Part shown: positions 41,393 to 50,722 of the stretch, one piece after another | Layout: every line of letters begins with the position of its first letter | How positions within the stretch are numbered: the first letter of the stretch is position 1 | Origin: Pseudomonas resinovorans NBRC 106553 | Lineage (GTDB): Bacteria; Pseudomonadota; Gammaproteobacteria; Pseudomonadales; Pseudomonadaceae | NCBI RefSeq assembly: GCF_000412695.1 | Contig: NC_021506.1 | Span: 1-64,000, forward strand | Length of the DNA: 64,000 nt | Direction of reading: 5' to 3' | Program-made: the position numbers and the translations under genes | Notes under the pieces: generated by a model | Database searches by the model: none | What the model saw: only the letters and a program-made list of their open reading frames with translations | What the model was told of the DNA's origin: nothing

Positions 41393-42394
41393 TTAGCTGC
41401 CCTTTCCGCCGTCTACATCATCGATGGCATAGGCATTAATATTTCCGCCAGTATCGGTGTGACGCTCTATCCAAACGATAATGAGAATGCCGATACACTG
41501 CTACGTCATGCCGATCAGGCTATGTATAAGGCCAAACAAAGTGGCCGTAACCGTTTCCATTTGTTTGATGTATCAAAAGATAAGATGGATAAATCAGCTT
41601 TTGATACCGTAATACGGGTTCGCCAAGCGTTACATGATGGTGAGTTATGCTTGCATTATCAACCAAAAATAAGTTTGAGCAGTGGGGCAGTGATTGGTTT
41701 TGAAGCGCTATTGCGTTGGCAGCATCCGCGAGATGGACTTATATTACCGCAGTATTTTATACCGTTGATTGAGCAGAGCGATCTGATCATGGAGATCGGC
41801 GAGTGGGTCATAGATCAGGCGCTCAGTCAAATAGAACAATGGGCGGACTTGGGTCATTCGTGGTCTGTGAGTGTAAACATTTCAGCATTACATTTCAAAA
41901 AAGAAAACTTTGTAAAGTCCCTAAAGTTTTTGCTGGACAGCCACCCTAATGTTTTGCCGCAGATGTTGGATATTGAGATTACCGAATCAGTGGTGATAGA
42001 ACACTTATCACATGTCACTCAGTGCCTCATTGCTTGCCAGGATCTGGGTGTGACATTTTCGTTGGACGACTTTGGAACCGGGTATTCATCGCTGAGCTAC
42101 CTTAAACAACTGCCCACGCAGTCAATCAAGATAGACAAATCTTTTATACGCGACATACTCATCGATAAAGACAGCTTGGGGCTGACTAAGGCGATCATCG
42201 GCCTAGCGAAATCGTTTAACCGCGAGGTTATTGCTGAAGGGGTGGAAACGGTTGAGCACGAAGTGTTGCTGATGAACCTAGGTTGTGATGTAGCGCAAGG
42301 CTATGGTATTGCGAAACCCATGCCGGTAGAAAAAGTGCTATCTTGGGTGGCGAAGTTTGTCCCTGCTCATTTATCTAGAGGGGGTAATAGATAA
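41393..42394 (+). pseudogene. GGDEF-EAL protein, C-terminal fragment
   Basis: The frame is open from the IS junction: the end of a GGDEF domain (ISASIGVTLYPNDNENADTL, ADQAMYKAKQSGRNRFHLFD) followed by a complete EAL domain with the expected catalytic motifs (EALLRW, DIEITES, DDFGTGYSSL, IDKSFIRD, EGVE and QGYGIAKPMP). The N-terminal part, including the GGDEF active site, is missing. EAL domains hydrolyse cyclic di-GMP; an internal ATG at 41459 could start a truncated active EAL protein of 311 residues. Its base composition is lower in GC than that of Pseudomonas core genes. Confidence 0.85.
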
Positions 42395-42644
42395 ACCGCA
42401 CCGTCCACGAACTGATTGCGTCGTCGCAACCTAGTGGATTGAGCGGTTAATTCATTTATCCACCGGTAACGATATACTGTGCGTCCAATGCCATGGATTG
42501 GTTATGCGCATGGCTCGACCGACTTTCCCCATTCGCTCGAAATATATTTTTTATGATACACTATCCCAGCTGTTATTTTCTGGAACAATGAAATAATTAA
42601 TATTATCATAAGCAACAAATCGATAATAATAAAGAGGATCATAT

Positions 42645-42914
42645 ATGTCGGATCAAGAGTTAATACTAGAGCAACTCCGTAACGTGAATTATGATAAGTT
42701 AAGCAAACAAGATATCGTAACAATGCTAGATGCAGGGGAACAGACTCTAGAAAATATGGCAGCATCAAGAAAAACTGCCATTGATATAATAGCAGAGGCA
42801 ATGAACCAAACAAAGAATACGCTTGAGGCACTTGATTATTCTGGAAAGGTAGAAGTTGAAATCAGGAAAAATCTCAGCATACTGAGAGAGCTACTGATGA
42901 CTGGCGATCTATAG
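42645..42914 (+). CDS. Small helical protein of unknown function
   Basis: An 89-residue AT-rich gene with AAGAGGATCATAT before the ATG. The product is predicted mostly helical and acidic (LILEQLRNVNYDKLSKQDIV; MDAGEQTLENMAASRKT-like text). The 250 bases upstream are very AT-rich and show no other gene. It ends 45 bases before the Tn3-type terminal repeat, so it belongs to the DNA that received the transposon. Confidence 0.5.
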   Translation: MSDQELILEQLRNVNYDKLSKQDIVTMLDAGEQTLENMAASRKTAIDIIAEAMNQTKNTLEALDYSGKVEVEIRKNLSILRELLMTGDL

Positions 42915-42959
42915 TCCCCTAGACTGGGCGAATTAGCACAGGAGGTTGGCCTTGGATTA

Positions 42960-42997
42960 GGGGAGCCTACAGAATTCGGAAAAAATCGTACGCTAAG
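42960..42997. repeat. Terminal inverted repeat of a Tn3-family transposon (left end)
   Basis: A 38-bp sequence starting GGGGAGCCTACAGAATTCGG and ending with CGTACGCTAAG. The GGGG start, the length of 38 and the inner ACGCTAAG are hallmarks of Tn3-family ends. It marks the left boundary of the element carrying the ParDE, DUF2807, resolvase and transposase genes. The matching right end is not found in the window. Confidence 0.85.
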
Positions 42998-43057
42998 GTT
43001 TTCTGATCAGTCGTAGGCTCGCCAGTTTGATGTATTCCGTTCCTGGCCCAGCCAAAC

Positions 43058-43333
43058 CTATCGGTCTTCGCGGGTGTGCCACAGGCGCAGTAGGTAGATA
43101 GTGGAATCCACTATCTCGTAACGCATCTCGTAATGGCCGATCTGAATTCGGCGCACATCCCGTGGATCGAATTCTTCCAGGCGTTCGCCAATGCGCGGGT
43201 TGGCCAGCAGCGTGGAAGGTGCGGCTGTGAGTTGCTGCACTGTTCGTGCGGCGGCAGGCTGATTCACCGACGCCAGAAACTCATACAACCGGGCAATGTC
43301 GGAAAGCGCCTTGCTTGTCCACTTCAACTCCAT
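43058..43333 (-). CDS. parE: ParE/RelE-family toxin
   Basis: A 91-residue toxin with the ParE pattern (LKWTSKALSDIARLYEFLAS; HYEMRYEIVDSTIYLLRLWH TREDR ending). ParE toxins poison DNA gyrase. Its start overlaps the antitoxin stop (ATGA), the usual coupling. It serves as cargo of the Tn3-type element, where it may stabilise the transposon or its host replicon. Confidence 0.87.
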   Translation of the reverse strand: MELKWTSKALSDIARLYEFLASVNQPAAARTVQQLTAAPSTLLANPRIGERLEEFDPRDVRRIQIGHYEMRYEIVDSTIYLLRLWHTREDR

Positions 43334-43605
43334 CAGCGCGGTACCGGCAACGGAGTGTCAGTGCTGAGGCTTTCAGCCCAGGCCTGGACAGCTTGATGAT
43401 CGATCACGCGACCAGCATCCACATCGGCCAATGCCTCACGGGTCAGGCGACTACGTTCTTCTTCCTGGTCTATCCAGGCGGCCAGAGCCTGCTTGACGAT
43501 CCAGTTCTTGGAGCGTTCCAGGCGCTCAGCCATCAAATCGACCTTTTCGGCCAGTTGCACAGGGACGTGAGCCGTGACGGATCGGGTTTTCGCGGTGGTT
43601 GCCAT
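43333..43605 (-). CDS. parD: Ribbon-helix-helix antitoxin, ParD/CopG type
   Basis: A 90-residue protein with an N-terminal ribbon-helix-helix (RSVTAHVPVQLAEKVDLMAE; RSKNWIVKQALAAWIDQEEE) and an acidic C-terminal arm. AGGAGTAACC lies before the ATG at 43605; the longer frame upstream overlaps another gene and is rejected. It neutralises the toxin encoded next and probably autoregulates the pair. Confidence 0.85.
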   Translation of the reverse strand: MATTAKTRSVTAHVPVQLAEKVDLMAERLERSKNWIVKQALAAWIDQEEERSRLTREALADVDAGRVIDHQAVQAWAESLSTDTPLPVPR

Positions 43606-43618
43606 GATGGGGTTACTC

Positions 43619-44032
43619 CTAATCAATGGTAGGTACAAGGTGCATGCTCTGCCGGCGTTCAGTAACCGCCGCTTCCGATGCCATCCGGCGCAGAGTGACG
43701 GCATGTTCGCTGGCCTGGCGGGCACCGGCCTCATCGCCATTAGTTTTGAGCTTGTTGGCCTGCCATTCAGACGCTTCAGCGCCGGCAAGTAACGACGTGG
43801 CCAGCGTTACTTTTGGACGAGACTTTTCACGCTGCTCCTGCGCGCCTCGCTGACGTTCGACAACCTGCGCGGCCTCGTTGGCCGTGATACGCAAGTTGGT
43901 GCGAGCAATGTCAAAGCTGCCATCGGCGTTTGTGGCCTCGGGCGCTTCGAGGCAGGTTTGCATCGAATCCACTGCCGTCAACAGCTTGTCGATCTGCTGC
44001 AACAGCTCGGTTCGTTCTTGGTCATTCTTCAT
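43619..44032 (-). CDS. Transposon cargo protein of unknown function, helical
   Basis: A 137-residue hydrophilic helical protein (MKNDQERTELLQQIDKLLTA; AAQVVERQRGAQEQREKSRP) without signal peptide. It starts 6 bases after the DUF2807 gene stop and lies 14 bases before the antitoxin gene, so the four minus-strand genes form one unit. Not recognised. Confidence 0.6.
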   Translation of the reverse strand: MKNDQERTELLQQIDKLLTAVDSMQTCLEAPEATNADGSFDIARTNLRITANEAAQVVERQRGAQEQREKSRPKVTLATSLLAGAEASEWQANKLKTNGDEAGARQASEHAVTLRRMASEAAVTERRQSMHLVPTID

Positions 44033-44038
44033 GGAGCG

Positions 44039-44782
44039 TCACTTCTTCTTGAACTTGATGTCGCCTGAGCCGGCAACGGAATGGTCGCGGGTCGGCGGGT
44101 TACCGCGCACCACGATGTCACCGGAACCCGCCACGCGTGCCTTCACTGAGTCGCTGACATAGGCGTCGATATCACCGGAGCCGACTACCGACAGTTTGGC
44201 GGACGTAGCGACCAGCTCGCTGGCGTCCACGTCGCCCGAACCGGCTATCTCGGCGTCCAGAAGACCCACGCGACCAAAGGCCGTGATATTGCCCGAACCT
44301 TGGATGCCTAGATCGAGGACGGTCTGCTGAAGGTCGTACAGGGTCACGTCGCCACTGCCCTTGATGCGGATACTGGGGGCTTCAGGCAATGCGATTCCAA
44401 CGATGCTTCGCCCCTTGGACTGCATAGTGACGCCGCCGTGGCGTCCACCGACATTGATCGTTCCGCCCACGAAAATGTTGCCGGTACCAGAAACGTGAAT
44501 ATTGCCCCCATAGCCGCTAATGGAAATGCCCTCCTGCTCGATGATCAGCTTGTCACCCTCGAAGCGGGTCTTGATGTTACGAATGGCTTCCACGTTTTCC
44601 CCTGCCACGACCAGGTGCGCTGATGACGAGCGAAAGAACACAACATCAACCGCCCCCTTGATCACAATTTTGCTAACTGGGTGGATGGGGCGCTCTTCCT
44701 TCTCGTAGTTGGCAGCACGCTCCCATGCGGAATCGCGATGGTTGGCATCCTGGTGCGTCAAAGGGCTGGATTGGCTCATCAT
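44039..44782 (-). CDS. DUF2807 (GIN domain) family protein
   Basis: A 247-residue protein dominated by a beta-helix-like DUF2807 domain with repeated GSGD motifs (KGSGDVTLYDLQ, QGSGNITAFG, AGSGDVDASELV, VGSGDIDAYVSD, AGSGDIVVRG, AGSGDIKFKKK). Most family members are exported in Bacteroidetes and Proteobacteria, but this one has no signal peptide, so it should be cytoplasmic. AAAGGATAG precedes two adjacent ATGs. Function unknown. It lies next to the res region and may be co-transcribed with the ParDE genes. Confidence 0.78.
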   Translation of the reverse strand: MMSQSSPLTHQDANHRDSAWERAANYEKEERPIHPVSKIVIKGAVDVVFFRSSSAHLVVAGENVEAIRNIKTRFEGDKLIIEQEGISISGYGGNIHVSGTGNIFVGGTINVGGRHGGVTMQSKGRSIVGIALPEAPSIRIKGSGDVTLYDLQQTVLDLGIQGSGNITAFGRVGLLDAEIAGSGDVDASELVATSAKLSVVGSGDIDAYVSDSVKARVAGSGDIVVRGNPPTRDHSVAGSGDIKFKKK

Positions 44783-45010
44783 CTATCCTTTGTGATTTAT
44801 TTTGAGTGACTTTACCATAGCTCGACTCAGGGTTAATCATAGTTAATAATAATGAGCTGTCAATCGATCCGTCAGGTTGGGCTATACCCTAACCTGATGT
44901 CAGGTTGTATTATGCCAATGCGTCAGAATAGAGTGGTGTTCTGATATTTTTGACACCTGCGTGCCAAGATCATAGATTTCAACCTGACAAATCTAACCCT
45001 TGGAGTCATT
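44783..45010. promoter_or_regulatory. Putative res site and divergent promoters of the Tn3-type element
   Basis: This 228-bp gap between the divergent DUF2807 and tnpR genes includes the dyad TCAGGTT (44872-44878) with AACCTGA (44891-44897), a further GTCAGGTTG copy at about 44899, and AT-rich dyads (GTTAATCATAGTTAATAATA). Tn3-family resolvases act on a three-subsite res of about 120 bp next to tnpR, which this position fits. Confidence 0.6.
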
Positions 45011-45571
45011 TTGCAAGGACAACGCATCGGTTATGTCCGGGTCAGCAGCTACGACCAGAACCCGGAACGCCAACTGGAACAGACCGAGGTGAACAAACTG
45101 TTCACCGACAAGGCCTCCGGCAAGGACACCCAACGTCCGCAACTGGAGGCTATGCTTGGCTTCGTCCGCGAGGGTGATACCGTCGTGGTGCACAGCATGG
45201 ATCGTTTGGCCCGCAACCTCGATGACCTGAGGCGTCTGGTGCAAAAGCTGACCCAGCGCGGCGTGCGTATCGAGTTCCTGAAGGAAGGCCTGGTGTTCAC
45301 CGGCGAGGACTCGCCCATGGCCAACCTGATGCTGTCGGTCATGGGGGCCTTTGCCGAGTTCGAGCGTGCCCTCATCCGCGAGCGACAGCGTGAGGGTATC
45401 GCTCTGGCCAAGCAACGCGGTGCTTACCGGGGCCGCAAGAAAGCCCTGTCTGATGAGCAGACAGTCGCAGTACGACAGCGTGCCGCTGCCGGCGAGCAGA
45501 AAGCCCAGTTAGCCCGTGAGTTCGGTATAAGTCGGGAAACCCTCTACCAGTACCTACGCACGGATGACTAA
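45011..45571 (+). CDS. tnpR: Serine resolvase TnpR
   Basis: A 186-residue serine recombinase: catalytic Ser12 in GYVRVSSYDQNPERQ, the family segment VVHSMDRLARNLDDLRRLV, MLSVMGAFAEFERALIRER, and a C-terminal helix-turn-helix (AQLAREFGISRETLYQYLRT). The start is TTG with GGAG six bases upstream; no ATG or GTG gives the N-terminal strand. It resolves cointegrates at the adjacent res site. Confidence 0.92.
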   Translation: MQGQRIGYVRVSSYDQNPERQLEQTEVNKLFTDKASGKDTQRPQLEAMLGFVREGDTVVVHSMDRLARNLDDLRRLVQKLTQRGVRIEFLKEGLVFTGEDSPMANLMLSVMGAFAEFERALIRERQREGIALAKQRGAYRGRKKALSDEQTVAVRQRAAAGEQKAQLAREFGISRETLYQYLRTDD

Positions 45572-45574
45572 TAC

Positions 45575-46850
45575 ATGCCCCGTCGCTCGATACTCTCAGC
45601 CTCTGAGCGCGACACTCTGCTTGCACTGCCGGAAAGCCAGGACGACCTGATCCGCTACTACACCTTCAACGAGTCCGACCTGTCGCTGATCCGTCAGCGC
45701 CGGGGCGACGCCAATCGCCTCGGCTTTGCCGTGCAGCTCTGCCTATTGCGCTACCCCGGTTACGCGCTGGCCAGCGACAGTGTGCTGTCCGATCCGGTCA
45801 TTGAGTGGGTAGCCCGACAGGTTCAGGCGACCCCTGAGAGTTGGGCGAAGTACGGTGAGCGTGATGTGACCCGCCGTGAGCATGCTCAGGAGTTGCGCAT
45901 CTACCTCAGCTTGCTGCCGTTCGGGTTGTCGGACTTTCGCGCCCTGGTACGCGAGTTGACCGACCTGGCCCAGCAGACCGACAAAGGTCTGTTACTGGCC
46001 GGACAGGCCCTGGAAAACCTGCGTCAACAACGGAGGATCTTGCCAACGCTGACGGTCATCGATCGGGCCTGTTCCGAAGCCGTGGCGCGAGCCAACCGTA
46101 GGGTCTATCGAACATTGATTGAGCCGCTGAACCAGCAACACCGCAACAAGCTCGACGAGCTGCTGACCATCAAAGCTGGCAGCAACAGCACTTGGTTGAC
46201 CTGGCTGCGACAGTCTCCGCTGAAACCGAATTCGCGGCACATGATGGAACACATCGAGCGGCTGAAGATCTTTCAGCTGGTGGCCCTGCCCGAGGGTCTC
46301 GACCGGCACATCCACCAGAACCGTTTGCTCAAGCTGGCCCGTGAGGGTGGGCAGATGACGCCCCAGGATCTCAGCAAGTTCGAGAACGAACGGCGCTACG
46401 CCACCCTGGTGGCAGTGGTGTTGGAAAGCACCGCAACGGTGACCGATGAGCTGGTGGATTTGCACGACCGCATCCTGATCAAGCTGTTCAGTAGCGCCAA
46501 GAACAAGCATCAGCAACAGTTCCAGAAACAGGGCAAGGCGATCAACGATAAAGTGCGCCTGTATTCGAAGATAGGCCAGGCCTTGCTGGAGGCCAAAGCG
46601 TCGGGGGACGATCCCTTCGCCGCCATCGAGGCCGTCATCCCTTGGGACGAATTCGCCCAGAGTGTCACCGATGCCGAGCTGCTGGCCCGCCCCGAGGCCT
46701 TCGACCATCTGCACCTGGTCAGCGAGAATTTCAACACGCTGCGCCGTTACACTCCGGCCTTTCTGGAGGTACTTCAACTCCGTGCCGCACCGGCAGCACA
46801 ACGCGTGCTGGATGCCGTCCAGCAGCTGCGCGAGATGAATGCGGATTTCG
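45575..46850 (+). pseudogene. tnpA: Tn3-family transposase TnpA, N-terminal part
   Basis: About 425 residues remain ([40 protein letters not shown]) of a protein normally near 980 residues. The catalytic DDE domain is missing. At about 46850 the sequence passes into the end of an IS21-family element and reads a short tail to a stop at 46876. Confidence 0.92.
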
Positions 46851-46932
46851 GTGAACGTGACCGCTCATTTCGCTAACAACGTGACCGGTGGCTTCACCCG
46901 ATTGCGCGGGGTTTAAATTCTAACCGCATCGG

Positions 46933-47682
46933 TCACGATGCGGCTTCTTCCTCCGTGTTTTTCCTCCGTAGTGACTCGCCTTTCATCACGATTCGGTAGG
47001 CGTTGTGTACCAGGCGATCGAGCAAGGCGTCGGCCAGCGTGGGGTCGTTGATCCAGCCGTGCCAGTGCTCGACGGGAAGCTGGCTGGTCAGGATGGTGGA
47101 GCGGCTGCCGGCGCGGTCGTCGATCACTTCCAGCAGGTCATGCCGGGCATTTTCCTCCAGCGCCGCCAGGCCCCAGTCGTCCAAAATCAAGACATCGACC
47201 TTGGCCAGCTGTTGCAGGGTGCGCCCGAAGCTACCGTCGCCGTGGGCGATGCGCAGTTGCTCCAGCAGGCGCGGGGTGCGCAGGTACAGCGCGCTGTAGC
47301 CCTGGCGACAGGCTTGGTGGCCCAGGGCGCAGGCGAACCAGGTCTTGCCGACGCCGGTCGGGCCGGTCAGCAGCAGGTTGTGCCGTTGACGGATCCAGTC
47401 ACCACTGGCCAGGGTCGCGATCAGGCGCTCGTCCAGCGTGCGGCCACGGCGCCGGTCGAGGTCTTCCAGGCAGGCGCTGGCGTACTTGAGCTTGGCCTGT
47501 TTACGCAGCCGCTCCAGGCGCTTGTCGTCGCGCCAGGCCAGCTCGCGGTCGAGCAGCAGGCCGAGGCGCTCATCGAAGCTCAGGCTGTGGCTGGCCGGCA
47601 GCGTCCATTGTTCTTCCAGTGCTCGGGCCATGCCGCCCAGCCGCAGTTGGTGCAATTGGCTCAGGGTGTGTTGGGTCATCAT
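46933..47682 (-). CDS. istB: IS21-family helper ATPase IstB
   Basis: A 249-residue AAA+ ATPase with Walker [21 protein letters not shown], Walker [15 protein letters not shown] and the sensor [13 protein letters not shown]. The start [20 protein letters not shown] at 47682 matches the family. It overlaps the end of istA by about 110 bases in another frame. It loads the IstA transposase on target DNA. Confidence 0.92.
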   Translation of the reverse strand: MMTQHTLSQLHQLRLGGMARALEEQWTLPASHSLSFDERLGLLLDRELAWRDDKRLERLRKQAKLKYASACLEDLDRRRGRTLDERLIATLASGDWIRQRHNLLLTGPTGVGKTWFACALGHQACRQGYSALYLRTPRLLEQLRIAHGDGSFGRTLQQLAKVDVLILDDWGLAALEENARHDLLEVIDDRAGSRSTILTSQLPVEHWHGWINDPTLADALLDRLVHNAYRIVMKGESLRRKNTEEEAAS

Positions 47683-49249
47683 CGAACAGCTCCTCTTGGG
47701 TGTAGTAATCGGCGCCACGGACGTTCTCGTGACTGCTGGGTTGTGCTGCCGGCGTCGCGGGCTTGGGCAGTGGTTGCTGGTCGAGGCCTTGCTTGAGCAG
47801 GTTGCGCACGGTGCGGCCGTTAAGCGCCCGCAGTTGCACGGCGCGGCTGGCCGCCGCCTCCAGGCGCGCGTTACCGTACTGGCGCGCCAGCGAGAGCAGG
47901 CCCAGGCAGGCGCGATAGCCCATCTCCGGGTGCGGTTTGTGGGTCAGTTGGTGCTCGACGATCTGCCGGGTTTGCGGGCCGATTCGCTCACCCCAGTCGA
48001 GCAGGCGCTGCGGCGTCCACTCGCGGTGCGCCTTGTGCGAGGCCGGCATGTGTTCGCTCTGGGTGCTGTAGGCGCCGCGCCGCTGAAGTCGCAAGTGGCT
48101 GGCGACCCGCCGGTTGCCGTGCAGGACTTCCACGGTATGCGCGCTCAGCCGCACATCGACGCTCTGCCGGGCCAGGGCCGAGGGTACGCTGTAGAAGCCG
48201 CCGTTCACTTCGATGTGGTAGTCGATGTTGACCTTGCAGCGCTTGAAGGTCACCACCTCGTAGGGATGCTGTGGCAGCGGCCGCAGCACCGGTTGATCGA
48301 GCCGCTCGAACCACTCCCGGCGGCAGCCATCGAGCTTCTTGAACGGGCGCTGGTTCAAGTCCTCCAGCAGCTTGGCAATCGCCTGGTTGAGCGCGTGCAG
48401 GCTGAAGAACTGCTGGTGGCGCAGCCGCGCCATGATCCAGCGTTCGACGACCTGTACCGCCACCTCGGCCTTGGCTTTATCCTGCGGCTTACGCGGCCGC
48501 GCCGGCAGCATCACCGTGTCGTAATGCCGGGCGCACTCCAGCGCGGCGCGGTTCAAGCCCGGCTCGTAGCGGTCGGGATGGGCGATCAGGGCGCGCGGGT
48601 TGTCCGGCACCACCATCTCGCTGACCCCGCCAAAATAGCTGAATGCCTGACCCAGCGCGGTCAGCCAGTCCACCTGGGTTTCCCCCGGCGTGGCGCAGGC
48701 ATAGGTGTAGTTCGAGGCCCCCAGCGCTGCGACGAAGATATGCGCCCGGCTGATCTCGCCGGTGGCCGGGTCGATCACCGGCAGCGTCGGGCCGGCGTAG
48801 TCGATGAACAGCTTCTCGCCGGCCCGGTGCTGTTGACGCATCGAGCGTTTGAGGGTGCTGGCGTAGCGGCGGTAGTGCTCGACGAACTGGGTATAGCGGT
48901 AGGTCGGCTGCTCGGGATGGGCGGCGACGTACTCCTCCCACAGCAGTTGCAGGGTGACGCCCTTGCGCCGCAATTCGCGGTGGATCGTGATCAGATCCGG
49001 CAGCACCCGCTCGCCGCGGGTCTGGCGAACCCTGGCAGTGGGCAACAGTGCCGCCGCCAGCGCCACCTCATCCAGCACGGCCAGCGCCGGCCACTCCATC
49101 CCGGTTTCAGCGGCTGCGGTGACGTACTTACTGACGACGCCCTTGGACAGCTGCAAGGCCCGGGCGATCTTCTCGTGAGAGAGGCCGCCCTCGAACTTGA
49201 GGCGCAGACATTCTTTGATATTACGCATGGCTACTCGCTGCGCCGCCAT
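47570..49249 (-). CDS. istA: IS21-family transposase IstA
   Basis: A 559-residue protein with an N-terminal helix-turn-helix ([20 protein letters not shown]), a DDE integrase core ([40 protein letters not shown]; and the [15 protein letters not shown] glutamate region) and a beta-barrel C-terminus. GGAG is found 6-9 bases before the ATG at 49249. It appears complete. Confidence 0.92.
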   Translation of the reverse strand: MAAQRVAMRNIKECLRLKFEGGLSHEKIARALQLSKGVVSKYVTAAAETGMEWPALAVLDEVALAAALLPTARVRQTRGERVLPDLITIHRELRRKGVTLQLLWEEYVAAHPEQPTYRYTQFVEHYRRYASTLKRSMRQQHRAGEKLFIDYAGPTLPVIDPATGEISRAHIFVAALGASNYTYACATPGETQVDWLTALGQAFSYFGGVSEMVVPDNPRALIAHPDRYEPGLNRAALECARHYDTVMLPARPRKPQDKAKAEVAVQVVERWIMARLRHQQFFSLHALNQAIAKLLEDLNQRPFKKLDGCRREWFERLDQPVLRPLPQHPYEVVTFKRCKVNIDYHIEVNGGFYSVPSALARQSVDVRLSAHTVEVLHGNRRVASHLRLQRRGAYSTQSEHMPASHKAHREWTPQRLLDWGERIGPQTRQIVEHQLTHKPHPEMGYRACLGLLSLARQYGNARLEAAASRAVQLRALNGRTVRNLLKQGLDQQPLPKPATPAAQPSSHENVRGADYYTQEELFDDDPTHPEPIAPTAAGRHGPSTGRTMDAAGQPQPELR

Positions 49250-49455
49250 CCCTCTACTCCCCGAAATCGGGCGAGGGTGACGGTCGCGTCAGGTCATGCG
49301 CAACGGGGTGGAAGCGTTTCGCTAAGCCGTGACCGACGATTTCGGTAAGTCGTGACCGCCTGTTTCGGAGCAGGCTGGAAATCGGTCACGTTGATAGCGA
49401 AATGAGCGGTCACGCGTTAGCGAAATGTCCGGTCACGATCTACCGAAACAGCCGG

Positions 49456-50703
49456 TCACGGTGGGCCGAAATACGCACTTGTGCCTTTGCGACGCTTCGT
49501 TTTTCCATCTTTGTCGACCGCAAGCACATCACCTGTAGCGATCGCCATATCCAGGGCCTGCTTTACACGTAGCTCGTCCGCCATTGTGTAATTCGTCAGC
49601 CCGGTCATTAGTCCGCGGAACGGCTGCCGCTCACGGTCATAAATTTGCCTGGGGAGGAGCTCTGATAGCTCGCCACGGATACGGTCGTCCGTAGCATCGT
49701 CAAAGTGGTGTTCGTCCAACAGAAGATCAGGCTGCCCAGTTACGGCGATATCGCGATTGGCGTCGTAACCGAAAAAACTGGACGGTGACAGCATATGGGA
49801 AAAATTATTGCCGTACTTCCAGTGGATCTTCTTCATCACATCATTAGCACGGTAGTTGTTTGCCAGATGGATAAACCAATAGGCCATCGGGTTGTTGCCG
49901 GCTGGGCGGATGAAAAAAACCGTCATGTACTCCGCGCCACTTTCTTGCTTGATGCCCTCTGACAGAAAGCGCTGGATGATGTATTGCCAGTTTCGAGGCT
50001 GATGAGCCTTCAAATCCTTCAGCGTGCTCCATGGCACATGGTGATCTAGGCCAATATTGGAAATGGCTTTGCGATTGGCTTGTCGGTCAGCAAGGTACGT
50101 CACCAGGAAGTCGACGTTGAAAGTGAGCAGAACCTCGGCACTGCTCAGGTTCTGGAAGATCCATTTGATTCTGGGGAAAGGAACGTCGCCGTATCCGTAC
50201 TGATCCAGCAGGAAGAGCACACGCTCACCTTTACCGAACTGTTTCAGCTTTTGCGCGATGATTGGCAGGGCCTGAGTGAATTCGGCGGTATGCAGGTGTA
50301 CATCTTGACCCACTCGAGGAGCATGACCTCGAGTGGCCAGCACAGAATGCAGGCAAGCAATGTTCTCAGGCTTCACATCCACGAAGTGGTGCTGCGAGCG
50401 TATGGTGCGGGGCTTGATGCGATCCTGGTTATTACGCACCTCTGATTCTTGTATGGCTTCCAGTGCGATCACTGGAGAACCGAAATGGGTGCCGCCAGCA
50501 CCGTCATGGTAAATGCCGCCACCGCTGAAGCCATCAACGATGGACAGGCCCAGCTCCGGCATCAGTTGGTTCCGCATCAGTACATCGATGTAGGCCTGGA
50601 TGTACTCATCAATAATCTGGTGTTTGATCTTGCTGTGCGGATCAATGGTCGGGAATGTCTGAGTTAACCAGTCCCAACGATACTTCTCGTCATCCTTGGC
50701 CAT
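49456..50703 (-). CDS. tcmP: Three-Cys-motif partner protein TcmP
   Basis: A 415-residue protein of the TcmP family: N-terminal SKIKHQIIDEYIQAYIDVLM, the glycine-rich loop LSIVDGFSGGGIYHDGAGGT, HFVDVKPENIACLHSVLATR and LFLLDQYGYGDVPFPRIKWI. The loop and DQYG segment look like a methyltransferase-type Rossmann fold. The gene ends within the IS21-family terminal repeat, whose bases supply the TGA, so a few native C-terminal residues may be lost. It lies 19 bases downstream of the three-Cys-motif gene, its constant partner in many genomes. Biological role is unknown. Confidence 0.85.
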   Translation of the reverse strand: MAKDDEKYRWDWLTQTFPTIDPHSKIKHQIIDEYIQAYIDVLMRNQLMPELGLSIVDGFSGGGIYHDGAGGTHFGSPVIALEAIQESEVRNNQDRIKPRTIRSQHHFVDVKPENIACLHSVLATRGHAPRVGQDVHLHTAEFTQALPIIAQKLKQFGKGERVLFLLDQYGYGDVPFPRIKWIFQNLSSAEVLLTFNVDFLVTYLADRQANRKAISNIGLDHHVPWSTLKDLKAHQPRNWQYIIQRFLSEGIKQESGAEYMTVFFIRPAGNNPMAYWFIHLANNYRANDVMKKIHWKYGNNFSHMLSPSSFFGYDANRDIAVTGQPDLLLDEHHFDDATDDRIRGELSELLPRQIYDRERQPFRGLMTGLTNYTMADELRVKQALDMAIATGDVLAVDKDGKTKRRKGTSAYFGPP

Positions 50704-50722
50704 CGCTATTCCTTATTTTGTG

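Larger units (their letters stand above)
42960..46850. mobile_element. Tn3-family transposon remnant with toxin-antitoxin cargo
   Basis: Order: left 38-bp IR, parE and parD (minus), a small ORF and a DUF2807 gene (minus), a putative res site, tnpR and the 5' part of tnpA (plus). The layout is like Tn5501/Tn4662-type transposons with TA genes next to the resolvase (from memory). tnpA is broken at about 46850 by the end of an IS21-family element, and the right end of the transposon is gone, so it cannot move by itself. Confidence 0.82.
46851..49459 (-). mobile_element. IS21-family insertion sequence
   Basis: About 2.6 kb with istA and istB on the minus strand. The ends carry multiple terminal repeats built on GTGACCG plus a T-rich CATTTCGCTAAC or TGTTTCGGTAG segment: two on the left (from about 46857) and at least three on the right (49380-49459), as expected for IS21 elements. 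Exact ends and target duplication could not be fixed; both boundaries are plus or minus 6 bases. The left end interrupts tnpA and the right end provides the stop codon of the tcmP gene. Confidence 0.85.
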
